DNA from: Chondrosia reniformis
Taxonomy: Eukaryota; Porifera; Demospongiae; Chondrillida; Chondrillidae
DNA length: 64,000 bases
Assembly (NCBI GenBank): GCA_947172415.1
Contig: OX359198.1
Span: 1,209,401-1,273,400 of the forward strand
Direction: 5' to 3'
Shown here piece by piece: positions 23,969 to 36,800 of the stretch. The notes under the pieces are model-generated. The model was not told the origin of the DNA and did no database searches. It worked only from the letters and a program-made list of their open reading frames with translations. Positions within the stretch are counted from its first letter, which is position 1; each line of letters begins with the position of its first letter. The position numbers were made by a program, and so were the translations under genes.

Positions 23969-24702
23969 TTTTTCTTGTAATTATAAATATTGATTTATAG
24001 AGTTAACTAATACTTTCTATTACTGTATTTTGATTAATTAAAATTGTTACACACGTACGTAAAAATTAAAGTGTTTTTTATATGGGTGTGTCATATATAT
24101 GCCATTTAAATGGCCTATATATGAGTTTGGTGTAATTAAATTAAATGTTTAAAAGTTGAATTAAATTGTCATGCATTTAAATAACATCTCCAAATAGTAA
24201 TGTTCGATCACTTAATCTTAAATGAACTGATCACTCAATCTTTGTATATATATATATGCATAGTTATAATCTATTTAATAAGACAATGGTACAATGGTAC
24301 ATTAGATGATTGTCCGTACATGCAGTTAATTGCTCTGTATGTAAATCAGTTTCTGCATAGCAGATCATTAGGTTATAGAAGAAATATAACGCTACTAGCT
24401 ATAGCCCTTATATATCAAATATCAAATCCAGATACAGCTAACCATATACAGAAGTGGCATACTGAAAATTAAGTTACTTATCTATACAAACACTTTTGTG
24501 TTTGGGTGCACCAATTTCAGTATATGCCACTTCTAATTAGCTGCAACTTTCACAATCACTGTCTTGTTCTGATACTTTTTCCAGATGTGCTATGCTGTTG
24601 CAACATTGGCCACCACTACTAACTTCATTTTTAATGTCTTTATTCAATGCCTTTTATTAAATATGGACATCCATTTTTTTCGGTTAAACCTTATACTTAG
24701 GA
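23969..24702. other. Spacer of tandem unit B
   Basis: 3' flank of propeller 2, closely matching the flank of propeller 1. It contains the family 4 foldback element at 24445-24655. No gene seen. Confidence 0.6.
24445..24655. mobile_element. Foldback element, family 4
   Basis: Paralogous to the copy at 21045-21245, with arms CAGAAGTGGCATACTGAAA and TTTCAGTATATGCCACTTCT. It was duplicated together with the tandem unit and did not insert independently. Confidence 0.7.
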
Positions 24703-25100
24703 GTACTGCCAACAGTTGTGCTTAACAGAATATATATATATACTTACCCTCCTTGTAGGTCTGGGTATGGCTGTGTAAAGATAAGAATTGATAATAAGAG
24801 AGGAAGGAATGAAAAGGATTACGAAATAAGAAAAGAGCTAGCTTTATCCCAAGGGGGGATCTTTGATTGGTTTATCCACAGAGCGTTCACCAAGAAATTA
24901 AACCTGAACACCTAAATATTAAAATAGTATATATACATAGTTGTATCGTTATATAAACATCAGCAGCAATATTAATATAAGTTTGATGGATGATTCGACC
25001 CAGAGGTTTTCATCAGTATTATACCACAATTGCAAGTTTTGAGGAGGCAGTCAGTTTTCAAGAATATGGCATTAACTATATAATAGTGGATCTATAGATA
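24703..25100 (-). pseudogene. Duplicated fragment of sulfotransferase exon 5 and flanking intron
   Basis: It aligns by eye with 35262-35580 plus 36344-36450 of the sulfotransferase gene, including the CACCCTCCTTGTAGG-like donor side and GGTGTTCAGG acceptor side of exon 5. On the minus strand the frame is broken (a stop soon after the acceptor), so it is a dead copy. It lacks the roughly 770-bp repeat block present in the parent intron. Confidence 0.8.
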
Positions 25101-25892
25101 ACTCTATAAACTTGCAATTGGTAATTGTTAAAAAGGTTATTGCTGCATGGTGACATTATTCCAGTAGAAACGTTTGTTCAAATGGTAGTCGCAAGTTATA
25201 TAATTACCGATTGCAATGTCGGGTCTGGACAACCAACCCAAAAGTACTGTACATGTATTACTAATCCTATATACAAGATATAAGATATATGGAAGGAGAC
25301 AGTCAATAGATGTTAATAGGATCACATGAGGGAGTTAGCCTGTTCAAAGGCTATATATATATAGATGTGTGACACAGATAATCACTGGGAGACATGCAAA
25401 AGATATATATCTTATTTATGATATGTATTCAAAATACAAATCCCTTAGCTAATTATTTATCATGGATAATTCTATATATATAGAGCATGCACGTCCCCAC
25501 CTCTCACCCACCCCATATATACTATATACCTAGCTAGCTGTTAACTCCAGAAAAGTAATGAACTTCCAAGTACTATTTATCATGACTTTCCTTTGTATAA
25601 TGTGACTTTATAAACCTGAACTGGTTGGGCCATCCTTATTAATCTTTGTATGGCATGTCACAAAAATAAACAATCATTATTATTTTTATTCGTAGGCACT
25701 AGGTTCACCCAGGGCCCATGAATCAATATGTAGCATATATACATTATAATAGATACATAGTTCTATCCAGTTAGAGTCTGTATACATGGCTTTATCAGGA
25801 ATAAAATGTCTCTATTCTCAGTCAATCAATTTTTCGTCATCTGATTATGATGACCAATCTACTGGAACAATTAAGAGCACAAATTACTTAAC

Positions 25893-26072
25893 TCCTTTTT
25901 GAGATTTTAATCTGCTGCACATGTCACCTCCTTCACAGTACTGCATCACAATATGAAGGGCACCCAACCCATCCTCTGTAGCCTGCTGAGTAAAATGGCT
26001 TCCTGTTCTGCTGCAGTGCGATTCTTTTCACTTAAGCCAGTCATTTTCAATGTCTTCAGTCTTCATCACATG
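25893..26072 (-). pseudogene. Damaged duplicate of kinase exon 2
   Basis: Third copy of the kinase exon, 4040 bp beyond the second. It has lost about 34 bp internally, gained a 7-bp duplication (CTTCAGTCTTCA), and its donor carries an extra base, so the frame is broken. The same upstream deletion as in unit B suggests unit C derived from B. Confidence 0.8.
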
Positions 26073-26544
26073 CTATTCAATTAAAGGCACATATATGTTA
26101 TATAGAACAGATAGCCAATAAACCTATCCAAAGCAAACATTATGATTTCATGTCGACTATTAATGTACTAGGTTTACATTACATTAGGTGGATTGACACA
26201 TGATGTAGTTCACTTTTACGTGCACGTGCATGCAGACGGTCACAAAATGACAGGCCTTTATTTAGATAGACCTATAGTGTAACTGATAGCATACATGACA
26301 ACATATATATATGCTACAGTAGTCTGATGAAATCAGACCCTTTTATTGCGCAATCACCGCTACAGTAGCAAGGTCTAGCACTAAAATCCTGGCCGTCACT
26401 AAAAAGTGTTAAAGCTCAAGCTCTTTAAAAGAGAAATTGTGTCCTCAGGGGTCGGAACTGTTCGCTTTCGGCTTTCGGATATAGCATGAATATAACCTTA
26501 TAGGAGCTAACCACAACTATTGTATGGGGCCATATAGAACAAAA

Positions 26545-27899
26545 ATGGCGGAAATAGGAAGCAGAGTTAGTGATGATCAAGGGAATCCAATATTTAATAA
26601 GGTAGGATAATGTTGAGGTCTCTGTATTATGTGGTTAAAGAATACAGCAGTTAATTGGTCGTGCACGCGCGGGTTTTGAGTGTAGAGCTAAATATGGGGA
26701 GTTATGTTTCATCTTAAACTGATGTTGTGATGTAATGTTAGGTCCAATGTTTTACGTCATTAGGATCTTAATCTTTAAAATGACATTTTTCCAATTTTAC
26801 GAATATCTGCATTTTACTGTAGATCTTATTCTTGTATGAGATTTTATAAGAGAGCTTTACTGTTGCGATGTGGGTACATGATAATGTCCTTGAGCATGTT
26901 TCTGAGTGGACTTTGAACTTTGGCATTTACATCATTTTTCTTATTCTACAGATGAGAAAGGATTTTGACCCAAAAACTGTGTCTTTGCCTGTAAGGGAAG
27001 TTGAATTGAACAATACTAACAGCCTAAATGTCATGTCCCTCTCCCAGTCTGGCTTGACTGTAGCTGTTGATTCGTACAATATAGCATATGTGCTGGATGC
27101 TGAATTTAAAGTGCTGTCCATGTTTTCAGTGGCCACAGATCTAGATGACTGTTATATCACAGAAATGTGTCAAGATTACTGCGGAACTATATATGTGGTA
27201 GCTATGATTATTGATTTTGGGGAAAAACCAGTATGTTGTATTAGACGATTCAATCAAAATGGCAAAAAGCTATCCGAAGTCATCTTACCTCCAGCTTTCC
27301 AGGAAAAGAATCATCTATTTTTATCTACTATTTGCACTGGCCCTGGAAACAAAATATATTACAAGATCTCTAGTTTTATTGAAGAAGAAAAAATGGGAAC
27401 TTTCATCTGTAGTGTTGACTGTAAATCCAATAGTTCAACTATCATTATGGAAGAAATGGCATGTTATTGGGATTCTGATGGTTTACCTTACGAAGCTTTA
27501 AATGGAATTATGTGTCATTCAGATGGCAACATATACACTCCTAAAGATACTGGTATTTCAATATTCAACGGAAAGGGGGAGAAATTAAGAGATATTGCAA
27601 CACAGGAAATGGACTTTCCTATTGCCGACTATGATGATGATTATTCTACTAGTGATTTGCACGAAAAAGGAAGCTATATTTTAAGAGGTAGCTTAAATGG
27701 CTACCTCTTCTTGTCCAAAGTAAGAACCTCACTTATTAAAATCCTTTCCTTGGAAGGAACTTTATTGGGTACCATCAAATTGGAAGGAGCTGAAACGAAT
27801 TGTAATTCTTGCATCATCGGAATGGATGTCACTTCTGATGGTTACCTCCAAGTCTGTAGATTGATTGATGACGGTGTTAATAAAGTGTATTTCTATTAA
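26545..27899 (+). CDS. NHL-like six-repeat propeller protein, paralogue 3
   Basis: Exons 26545-26601 and 26952-27899 give 334 residues, with leader MAEIGSRVSDDQGNPIFNK. The repeat cores are kept (CGTIYV, GNKIY, DGNIYTP, NGYLFLS, DGYLQV). It is the most diverged of the three, with an altered segment after repeat 1 (SVATDLDDCYITEMCQDYCG) and only a short acidic patch (DYDDDYSTSD). Same orientation and intron position as paralogues 1 and 2, so it arose by tandem duplication. Function unknown. Confidence 0.85.
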
Positions 27900-28504
27900 T
27901 ATTTTCCATAATTAGTAATAGTGATTTTACATAGAGTTAACTATTACTTTCTATACATTGCTGTATTTTGATTGATTAAAATTGTTACACGTGCACATAA
28001 AAATAATAGTTTTATTTATATGGAACAGTTATATAAGTGAGTTTGGTGGAATTAAATTAAAATTGTCATTAAATATCATCTCCAAATAGTAATGTTCACT
28101 TTACTGCAATTTTGAATTGAACTAATCACTCAATCTTTGTATATTAATGCTTTTAATAAGCTATAAGGCAACTATACATGTAGATGATTGTTCATCCATA
28201 TATGCATGCGGTCAATTGCTCTGTATTTATATGTATGTATGTATATATGTGTAAATTAGTTTCTGCATAGCAGATCATTGGGTTATATATATAAGAAATC
28301 TAGAAATATATACAGCTACTAACTATATATAGCCCAGTGAATTATTGCATAAAGTTACAATGAGGAAAATTTAGTATTAAATAATAAAAAAAATGTATTT
28401 AGCGATTTATATAGTTACATCATAGTTCTTATACAATAAATATGCCCAATTTAAACACGTAGTACATGCTGATACAATATACTATTATAAAACATACAGA
28501 TCTC

Positions 28505-30101
28505 TCATAACAAGCTTTCATACTCTTTCTGCAATATATCTGGAATGAGAACATCTGATTCACTTCTCCATTTAATCATCTTTACGGTTGTTTCACCAAA
28601 TAATTCATTTTCAAATTTTATAAGCTTCGGCCAGAAAGCCAAATTTGGTCTAATGAAGGACCTCTTGGCTTTGAGGTAGCTGTACGCATCCTTAAGCCTT
28701 TGATTAGTGTATTTCATAAGATAAGCTAGCACTAACGAGGCAGACCTTCACAGAGAGAGAAAAGAGAGATATTTTATGAAAACAAAAGAGGTACCTTCAT
28801 AAAGTAATGTTGTACGTATAGTTACCTATATACCCGAGGCTATTAAATGAACAATTAAAGGAAATATCATGTGTCATTCAGATGGCAACATATACACTTC
28901 TAAAGATACTGGTATTTCAATATTCAACGGAAAGGGGGAGAAATTACGAGATATTGCAACACAGGAAATGGACTTTCCTACTACTGACAATGATGGCGAT
29001 TACTCCGATGGATCATCTTTTGACTTTTAGAGCATCTAAAAATGCAGTTTTTGTTGTTTCTTCTTTGCTGTCAAAAGTTCTTCTTCAGTCATTAGACACT
29101 CTAAAAGTCTTGAGACAGATCGACTACCATGTCGAGTCTACATGGTAGTTTAGAGGAGTGACTTTAAGAGAGAGGTAGTTTAAAGGAGATGTTTTATTTA
29201 GAGAGGCAGTTTAAAGGAGATGTTGTGTCAAGTTGGAGGAGGAGACATTGTGAGTATTAACATGTAATAGCTGTAATGTGTAAAGTGAGTTTTAACTCCA
29301 TTGAATGAATAATGAAAACAAACTAACCTGCTGATTCCAGCTTTGCAATGTACAAGGACCCTTCCACCACTTGAAAGAGTTGACTCTATTTTATCTGCTA
29401 TGGAATGGAAGCTATCCGCAAGCATACTAGCATCATCTTCAATATCATCAATCTTTATGCATTCAATTTCAACTCCATCAATCTCTAAAGGAGATCCACT
29501 TACAAGTGCTAAATATAAAAAACACAAAGCAATTAATACAACAATTAATACAGCAATTAATACAACAATTAATACAGCAATTAATACAGCAATTAATACA
29601 ACAATTAATACAGCAATTAATACAACAATGTATTAATACAGCAATTAATACAACAATTAATACAGCAATTAATACAACAATTAATACAGCAATTAATACA
29701 ACAATGTATTAATACAGCAATTAATACAACAATTAATACAGCAATTAATAAAGCTCTAGACTATAGTGTCATTCCACAGTCTAACTCTTCACCTCTAACT
29801 ACCAGGGTTATCCCCAGTCTGGTGATGTTCTCAGTTGAGGCTGCCCACTGGTTACTAAGATACAGCTTGTCTTGTAAGACTTCACTAATCTCTGATATTC
29901 TGCAACATTTGAAGAGTTAGGCATATACGGTTTTTAACTTATCTGTGAACCGTGACAGAGTATTTAAACGGCGTGTTACAGCGCCTGTACATTTTACCGT
30001 AAGTATAAAAACACACTATATTTACAGTGTAATAGAACTTACCTTACTCTGCTCTTAAAGGATGGAGTGGTTTCATTGCAGTGGAATAGCTTTTCAGCCA
30101 T
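28505..30101 (-). CDS. Atypical dual-specificity phosphatase, DUSP14-like, complete
   Basis: Cysteine-based phosphatase removing phosphate from Tyr and Ser/Thr of signalling proteins. Four exons in transcript order, 30101-30043, 29899-29793, 29508-29328, 28745-28505, total 588 nt and close in phase: 195 residues ending in TGA. The signature loop HCKAGISRSAS spans the third intron (catalytic Cys110, Arg116). The general acid is probably Asp77 in KIDDIEDD. C-terminal blocks YLMKYTN, LKDAYSYLKAKRSFIRPNLA and FWPKLIKFENELFG match the DUSP14/18/21/28 group. There is no MAPK-docking rhodanese domain, consistent with the small atypical class. The donor of exon 2 is taken at GTGAAG (29792) because the nearer GTAGTT breaks the frame. 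Confidence 0.92.
28868..29010 (+). pseudogene. Fragment of propeller gene
   Basis: About 140 bp matching the middle of the propeller genes, encoding MCHSDGNIYTSKDTGISIFN and on to the start of the acidic segment. It then runs into a family 1 foldback element. It sits antisense in the third intron of the phosphatase gene (28746-29327). A remnant of a fourth array member or a copied fragment. Confidence 0.85.
29003..29112. mobile_element. Foldback element, family 1 (partial)
   Basis: GGATCATCTTTTGACTTTTA, GCAGTTTTTGTTGTTTCTTC and TCTTCTTCAGTCATTAGACA match the family. It abuts the propeller fragment, so the insertion or recombination point is at about 29003. Confidence 0.6.
29528..29755. repeat. 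12/24-bp minisatellite in phosphatase intron
   Basis: Tandem ATTAATACAGCA/ATTAATACAACA 12-mers alternate, with occasional ACAATGTATT breaks, between exons 29328-29508 and 29793-29899. Confidence 0.9.
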
Positions 30102-30880
30102 GATATAATTGTTGCATAACCAGTAAAGAGCAGTAGGGGATCTCCCTGATATTGTCCAATTATAAATATGGCGGATACATACCTCAACTATATATACTGA
30201 CTATGGTGATCTGCCATGTACAGTTTAATAATTCAAGATTGGGATCGATATCATTTGTAAAACAATTTAATCAACAATATCTATTTACTTAACCTACTAA
30301 TAAATAGCCAATGCATATGCATGTTATAGAAATTATAATGTGTAGCTACGTACACTATAAAGTGGCTAAATCTTAATCTCAATAAATATATTATGGTATT
30401 CCTGAACAGTATTATCACTGATCAGCATAACCTCGAGCCCAGTATACTAGAGAGACTGAATTATATGTATGTGTAATACCATATATGTTAACATACATAC
30501 GTAGCTATACATCTATATGTTTTCACAATTTAAAAGAAAATGAATATTATCTTCTACCTAATTTTTTGTTATATATACAATTTAAACAAATGCATTCTTC
30601 TCTCACAAGATCTACGTATATACCCATCTATACCTTCTTCCATCCTCAACCAAGTTCCACTTCTCAGCTTAGCTACTAGGCTTTTGGCTTCGTCCCTTAT
30701 GTGTACTGCCTGTCCTGGTAGCTCCACTTCATATATTGCCAACTCACATCACTTAGTTTAAAACATATACATAGAGAATAGATGATTCATAAAGATATTT
30801 AATTTACTTTGAAACAGGACAATTAAATTAAGGCTTAAAATTAAAACAATGCCAGAAAATAATTAGTTATAAAGCATAGT
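30102..30880. other. Region between phosphatase and sulfotransferase, nothing recognised
   Basis: AT-rich. It contains the phosphatase promoter side and the 3' flank of the sulfotransferase. No coding exon or named repeat seen. Confidence 0.5.
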
Positions 30881-33800
30881 CTATTTGATGGCTGTTCTCA
30901 CTTTAATACTTTTAGAGAAGTCCCAGCTCCACTTATGAACATCAAAACCATGCTTCTGTAATATATGCGCATTTTGATTAATCCAGTTTCTAAGTATGGA
31001 TATTTGTAGTGTGTTATAAGGCAGTTTATTCACTTCATTTTTTCTTTTATAAGCTGTGGTTGCATTTTGGTAATGCAATAGACAGTCCAATTTCTTCTCA
31101 TCTACTGTCATGTTCAGAAAGTGAAGTATTTCACGGAGCTCACCTTCCAAATTAGACTTTAAGCTTTCATATTCAACCAACTGGTATGGCATCTATGAAC
31201 AATCAAGCATTGAATCCAGACATGAAATCAGAATTACATAGAAATCCAAAGAATATATAATTGAAACAATAGACTGGGAATTAACACCAATGAGTTAGAA
31301 AGACTGGATCTAAAGCCACCAGTGCACTACATAAGCTTTATCTTATAGTCCTCATGCCTATATATACGTACATCACACACAAAACAAACAATTTCTGTGA
31401 TTAGATGATTGGGATTTCTTCTAACTGTGTCAAACTTATCTCTTGGACGGTTTGTCTTTTTTTTAATCTTTTGAGCACCTGAAGATGCTCAAAAGATAAA
31501 CTGAAGATCTTTTACATGTCTATCTGAAAGATTATATAAGGATTGAATTTAACCATAAGCTGTTGATTGCAAAAGGCCATGCCTCCTACATATGCATACT
31601 ATGAATGGTACTGTGGTTTATAAAGCATATAAGAGCAAGTGCAACAAAATAGTTGCACTGAAAATATAAAAACTGACTTTTGGTTTGAATACATAGGTAT
31701 CCCACAGCCTTGTCCAATGATTCATAAACGTACTGAAGCGTTTATAAGTGATGTTAAGTGATGCTACATAAAACCATAAGAAAACATACAATGAATGTTA
31801 CCATGAAGATGCATCATCTCTTAAACAAACAATTTTTTTGACAAGTTACAATTGTTATGCATAAATTTAAAAGTAAATCAAATTTCATAATTAGAATGAA
31901 GATACAATTGTGGTGTTTAAGCATGCATGACTACATATGCAGGCCCGTACACAGGAAGGGTTTAGGGGGTCTTGGAGCTGCGTACTACAGGCCTGATATG
32001 CTGTTAGCTTTCATGTTGCAATATTCCTTGAGATTCTCCAAAACAATAAATAACAATAAATACGTATTCTAAACAATATGTATACGTACAGTACTACTAT
32101 ATTTATTATACAAGCAACAGAAGGAAATAAGATTATCAGAAGGCAGCGATCATGAAAATACAGCTAACCACACAGAAGTGGCATACTGAAAATTAAGTCA
32201 CTTATCAATACACATCACGTCTGTGTTTGGGTGTACCAATTTCAGTTTACCAATTTCAGTATGCCACTTCTGTATGGTTACTTAGCTATAGCCTTCATGA
32301 TCACTGTCTTGTTAGGGTTAGCCCCTTATATTGTTTTCATTTGCCGATTACGTTGTACGGCTTCATGTTACGGAAAGATATATATATAAAGTTAAATAAA
32401 AACATTCAAAAATGAAGTTAAAAGTAGGGATGGCACTATAACAGTGATTGGCACATCTAGAAAAAGTAACGAAACAAGAAAGTGATCATATGGTAAGGCT
32501 AACATTGCAGAAGTGGCATACTGAAACTTAACTATACACATCACTTCTATGTTTGGGCGCATCATGGATATACTAGAAGTAGCGATCGATGCGCCCAAAC
32601 ATAGAAGTGATGTGTATAGTTAAGTTTCAGTATGCCACTTCTGCAATGTTAGCCTTACCATATGATCACTTTCTTGTTTCGTTACTTTTTCTAGATGTGC
32701 CAATCACTGTTATAGTGCCATCCCTACTTTTAACTTCATTTTTGAATGTTTTTATTTAACTTGTATTGCTCCTTTTTTCTTGTTAATATTTGTTTTGAAA
32801 GTTTTCTTGGCGAAAACTCGAAATAAAGTAGCAGAATAGACGATATAATAGAGAGCTCTAAATTAAAAAATGGCGTCCGAAAAGATCCCAAATTTGATAA
32901 GATGTTTTCTACCGTTCTTTAACATTCAGTTTAGGATATTAAAGGGTCCATAATCGTTAAGAATACGACTGTATATAGGCCCTGCAAAGCGACTAAGAAA
33001 TTCGATCGCGGGTAACGGCAGTACCACAAATATTACTCATTCGGGTTACTTATTTTATATACAGAGAATTTGAAACTTAATTAAAAAATGGCGTTCAAAG
33101 AGGCCCTAAATTTGGCACTTTCAAAAGTAACACGCTTCAGATGGAGCGCGTTGAAATCTAGGGTAGCCTATTCCCTAGTTCGGAAACATTCATGACGATT
33201 TAGTATTTGTATGTACCTGCGTAAGTTCGCATGTTAGCGCTAGCTCATTTGAAAAAAGAAGAAGAAGAAGAAGAAGAAGAAAAAATGAGGAATTTCTGAA
33301 TTTGGCCCATTTCGGTTTAACCACTTTGCGAAGGTTGTAGACCATCGATACATGTTTTGGCGTTTAGAAAAGCGTGCAAAAACGACTGCAAACACTCGAA
33401 TGCGACCGAAAATCCCATCGTTGTTGATTTATGAGGTGTTTATTGATAATACATTGAATAGGGCGGCCATCTTTTTTTTCGGCCATCCCTACTTAGAGAG
33501 TACTACCGTACTCTCTGATATATCTATATATATATAATACGGGTTAATACGCAACTATTATAACACTTATTTTATACGTCGATATATGTATAATACGAGT
33601 TCATACGTAACTATTGTTACACTTAATTTATACATCAATATATCGTTTTTGCAAATGGCGGCGTTCAGGAAGCTTTAGTTAACGAAGCTTTTCCATCGTT
33701 ATTTATAAAGTTCAGGACACTTAAGCGTCCTCAATCGTTAGCAATACGAATATATATATTAAATCCCAACGATGCGGCCAAGTAGTTCGAGTTAATTCGG

Positions 33801-36800
33801 GGGCGGCAGCCCCACGAGTTTTAAACTCTAACTACTTGTTTTGATAATTTTTTGATGTGCTATACATTGTTGCAACACTGGCTATCCCTACTTCTAACAT
33901 TGTTTTTTGAATGTTGTATTTTGCCTGTTTTCCCCACTGTTTTCCTATTGCATTTGCTTTGAAAAATTTCTTGGCAACAAGTTAAAAAACATCGCAGTCC
34001 AAAAAAGAGAGGAAGGCCAAAAACCAAATTTCTTATATAAAAATGGCAGCTGAGAAGACCACAATTTTGTTTTTTTTTCTTTCTTTTAAAATTTTCCTTG
34101 CTTTGTGTAAAGAGCTTTCAAGGTATTCCCTAGTTCTGGAAATTAACGACTTGCTATATACAAGTTCTAGACCAGACTTATGAATCAGTGACTCCAGACC
34201 AGACTTATGAATCAGTGACTCTAGACCAGACTTACATATGAATCAGTGACTCTAGACCAGACTTATGAATCAGTGACTCCAGACCAGACTTATGAATCAG
34301 TGACTCTAGACCAGACTTACATATGAATCAGTGACTCTAGACCAGACTTATGAATCAGTGACTCCAGACCAGACTTATGAATCAGTGACTCCAGACCAGA
34401 CTTATGAATCAGTGACTCCAGACCAGACTTATGAATCAGTGACTCTAGACCAGACTTATGAATCAGTGGCTCTATACCAGACTTATGAATCAGTGACTCT
34501 AGACCAGACTTATGAATCAGTGACTCTATACCAGACTTATGAATCAGTGACTCTAGACCAGACTTATGAATCAGTGACTCCAGACTAGACATACTTTGTT
34601 ATAATGACTCATGGGCCCAGCTTGGCCTAGTGCTGCTTTTTAGTTATATGTATATAGCATGTGTCACTTTTATTATAATTATTATTAACAACAGTACTGC
34701 AAATACAGTTGAACCCACTTAAGATGAACTCGCTTAAAATGAAATTTCAGTTAAAATGAATTTTTTACAGTCCCGATTTTACCATAAACATTCCCATAGT
34801 TAGTGCTTCGATTAGTGTGAAAATATTTTTGGTACATTTTTGGATAAGGTGAAATTTTATCCAAGAATCTGTAATGGCTATAAGCAAGAAAGTGCTTTCT
34901 CTTTAAGATAAGAAAGAAATTATAAAAGCTTTGAACGAGGGCGCTGGTCAATCCGGAATAAAGACGGCAATAGCAAAAACGTTTGGGATAGGAAACTCTA
35001 CCATATCAGCTTGAGAACATTCACGTACAACGACATAGAGGAAGCGCTCTTGACCTGGCTATTAGTATATACACTTTATACTTTATGCATTTTGTATATT
35101 ACAGGTATGAAAATTATGATTTTTGTTAAGATGAAATTTCTGTTAAGACGAAATATTTTAGTGGTCCCATCTTAACTGGGTTCAACTGTATAACTGAAAA
35201 TAGAATTAATAGGTGTTAATTGATAATACATTGAATAGGCCACCCCAACTTAGAGAGAGTACTGCCAATATGTGTGCTTAACTGAATATATATATACTCA
35301 CCCTCCTTGTAGGCCTTAGTATGGTCCTTTAATAATATGAATTGATAATAAGAGAGGAAGGAATGAAAAGGATTACGAAATAAGAAAAGAGCTTTATCAT
35401 AAGGGGGATTTTCTTCTGGTCTGTGAGTCTTAACAACCAACACAGTATTATCCACAAAGTGTTCACCAAGAAAACCTGAACACCTAAATAATAAAATAGT
35501 ATATCGTTATATGAGCATCAGCAATGTTAAGAAGTCTGCATGATGGATGATTTGACCTGGAGGTCTTCCTCAGTAATATATTGTCCGAATAGAAGCCCCA
35601 GCTTCTATTTCATATTTGGCCTGGCCTCAATTCGAGCTGGGCCTCAATTCGAGCTGGGCCTCAATTCGAGCTGGGCCTCAATTCGAGCTGGGCCTCACTT
35701 CGAGCTGGGCCTCACTTCGAGCTGGGCCTCACTTCGAGCTGGGCCTCACTTCGAGCTGGGCCTCACTTCGAGCTGGGCCTCACTTCGAGCTGGGCCTCAC
35801 TTCGAGCTGGGCCTCACTTCGAGCTGGGCCTCACTTCGAGCTGGGCCTCACTTCGAGCTGGGCCTCACTTCGAGCTGGGCCTCACTTCTAGCTGGGCCTC
35901 ACTTCGAGCTGGGCCTCTATTCGAGCTGGGCCTCACTTCGAGCTGGGCCTCTATTCGAGCTGGGCCTCTATTCGAGCCTGGCTTCTATTTAAGAATATCC
36001 CAGCTGACCCCGGCCTCTAAATGAGACCCAGCCTTTATTTGAGCCCGGCCTCTAAATGAGACCCAGCCTTTATTTGAGCCTGGCCTCTAAATGAGACCCA
36101 GCCTTTATTTGAGCCTGGACTCTAAATGAGACCCAGCCTTTATTTGAGCCCGGCCTCTAAATGAGACCCAGCCTTTATTTGAGCCCGGCCTCTAAATGAG
36201 ACCCAGCCTTTATTTGAGCCTGGTCTCTAAATGAGACCCAGCCTTTATTTGAGCCCGGCCTCTAAATGAGACCCAGCCTTTATTTGAGCCTGGCCTCTAA
36301 ATGAGACCCAGCCTTTATTTGAGCCTGGCCTCTATATATGGACAAATACAGTACCACAATTGCAAGCTTTAAGGTTTAAGGAGGAAGTCAGTTTTCAAGA
36401 ACATGGCAGACATTCTATTATATAATAGTGGATCTAGATAAAACTGGACCTCCAATAATGTATAAGTGGTAGGCCTACCTTACCTTAACATTCCATCCGT
36501 GTACATTGATCCAGTGTAGACTCCTGTAAGCTCTTCTAGGAGGAGTCTTGCCCATGTGTTTCCTGAACCAGGATAGCTGGCTAGTGCAACCTTCTGACGA
36601 CTTTCAGAAGGAGATAAAAACCTCATCTGCTCATATGAGGTGCAGTATCGCTCAGCAAGACTGATATTTGGCTTATTCCAGCATTTTATATCTAACAGTT
36701 GGTAGGGTAAATACCATGTCACATCTCTTAACCATGCACTGTATTTCTCACTCATTTCACACTAAAGTAATTTGCCACATACATTCATAGTGTACATACG

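Noticed and set aside
34317..34592. Frames open on both strands over the 27-bp array
   Set aside because: A unit length divisible by three with no stop explains them. No other coding signal.
35540..35992. Open frames over the 17-bp GGGCCTCACTTCGAG array
   Set aside because: Repeat-only, within a sulfotransferase intron, and absent from the duplicate copy.
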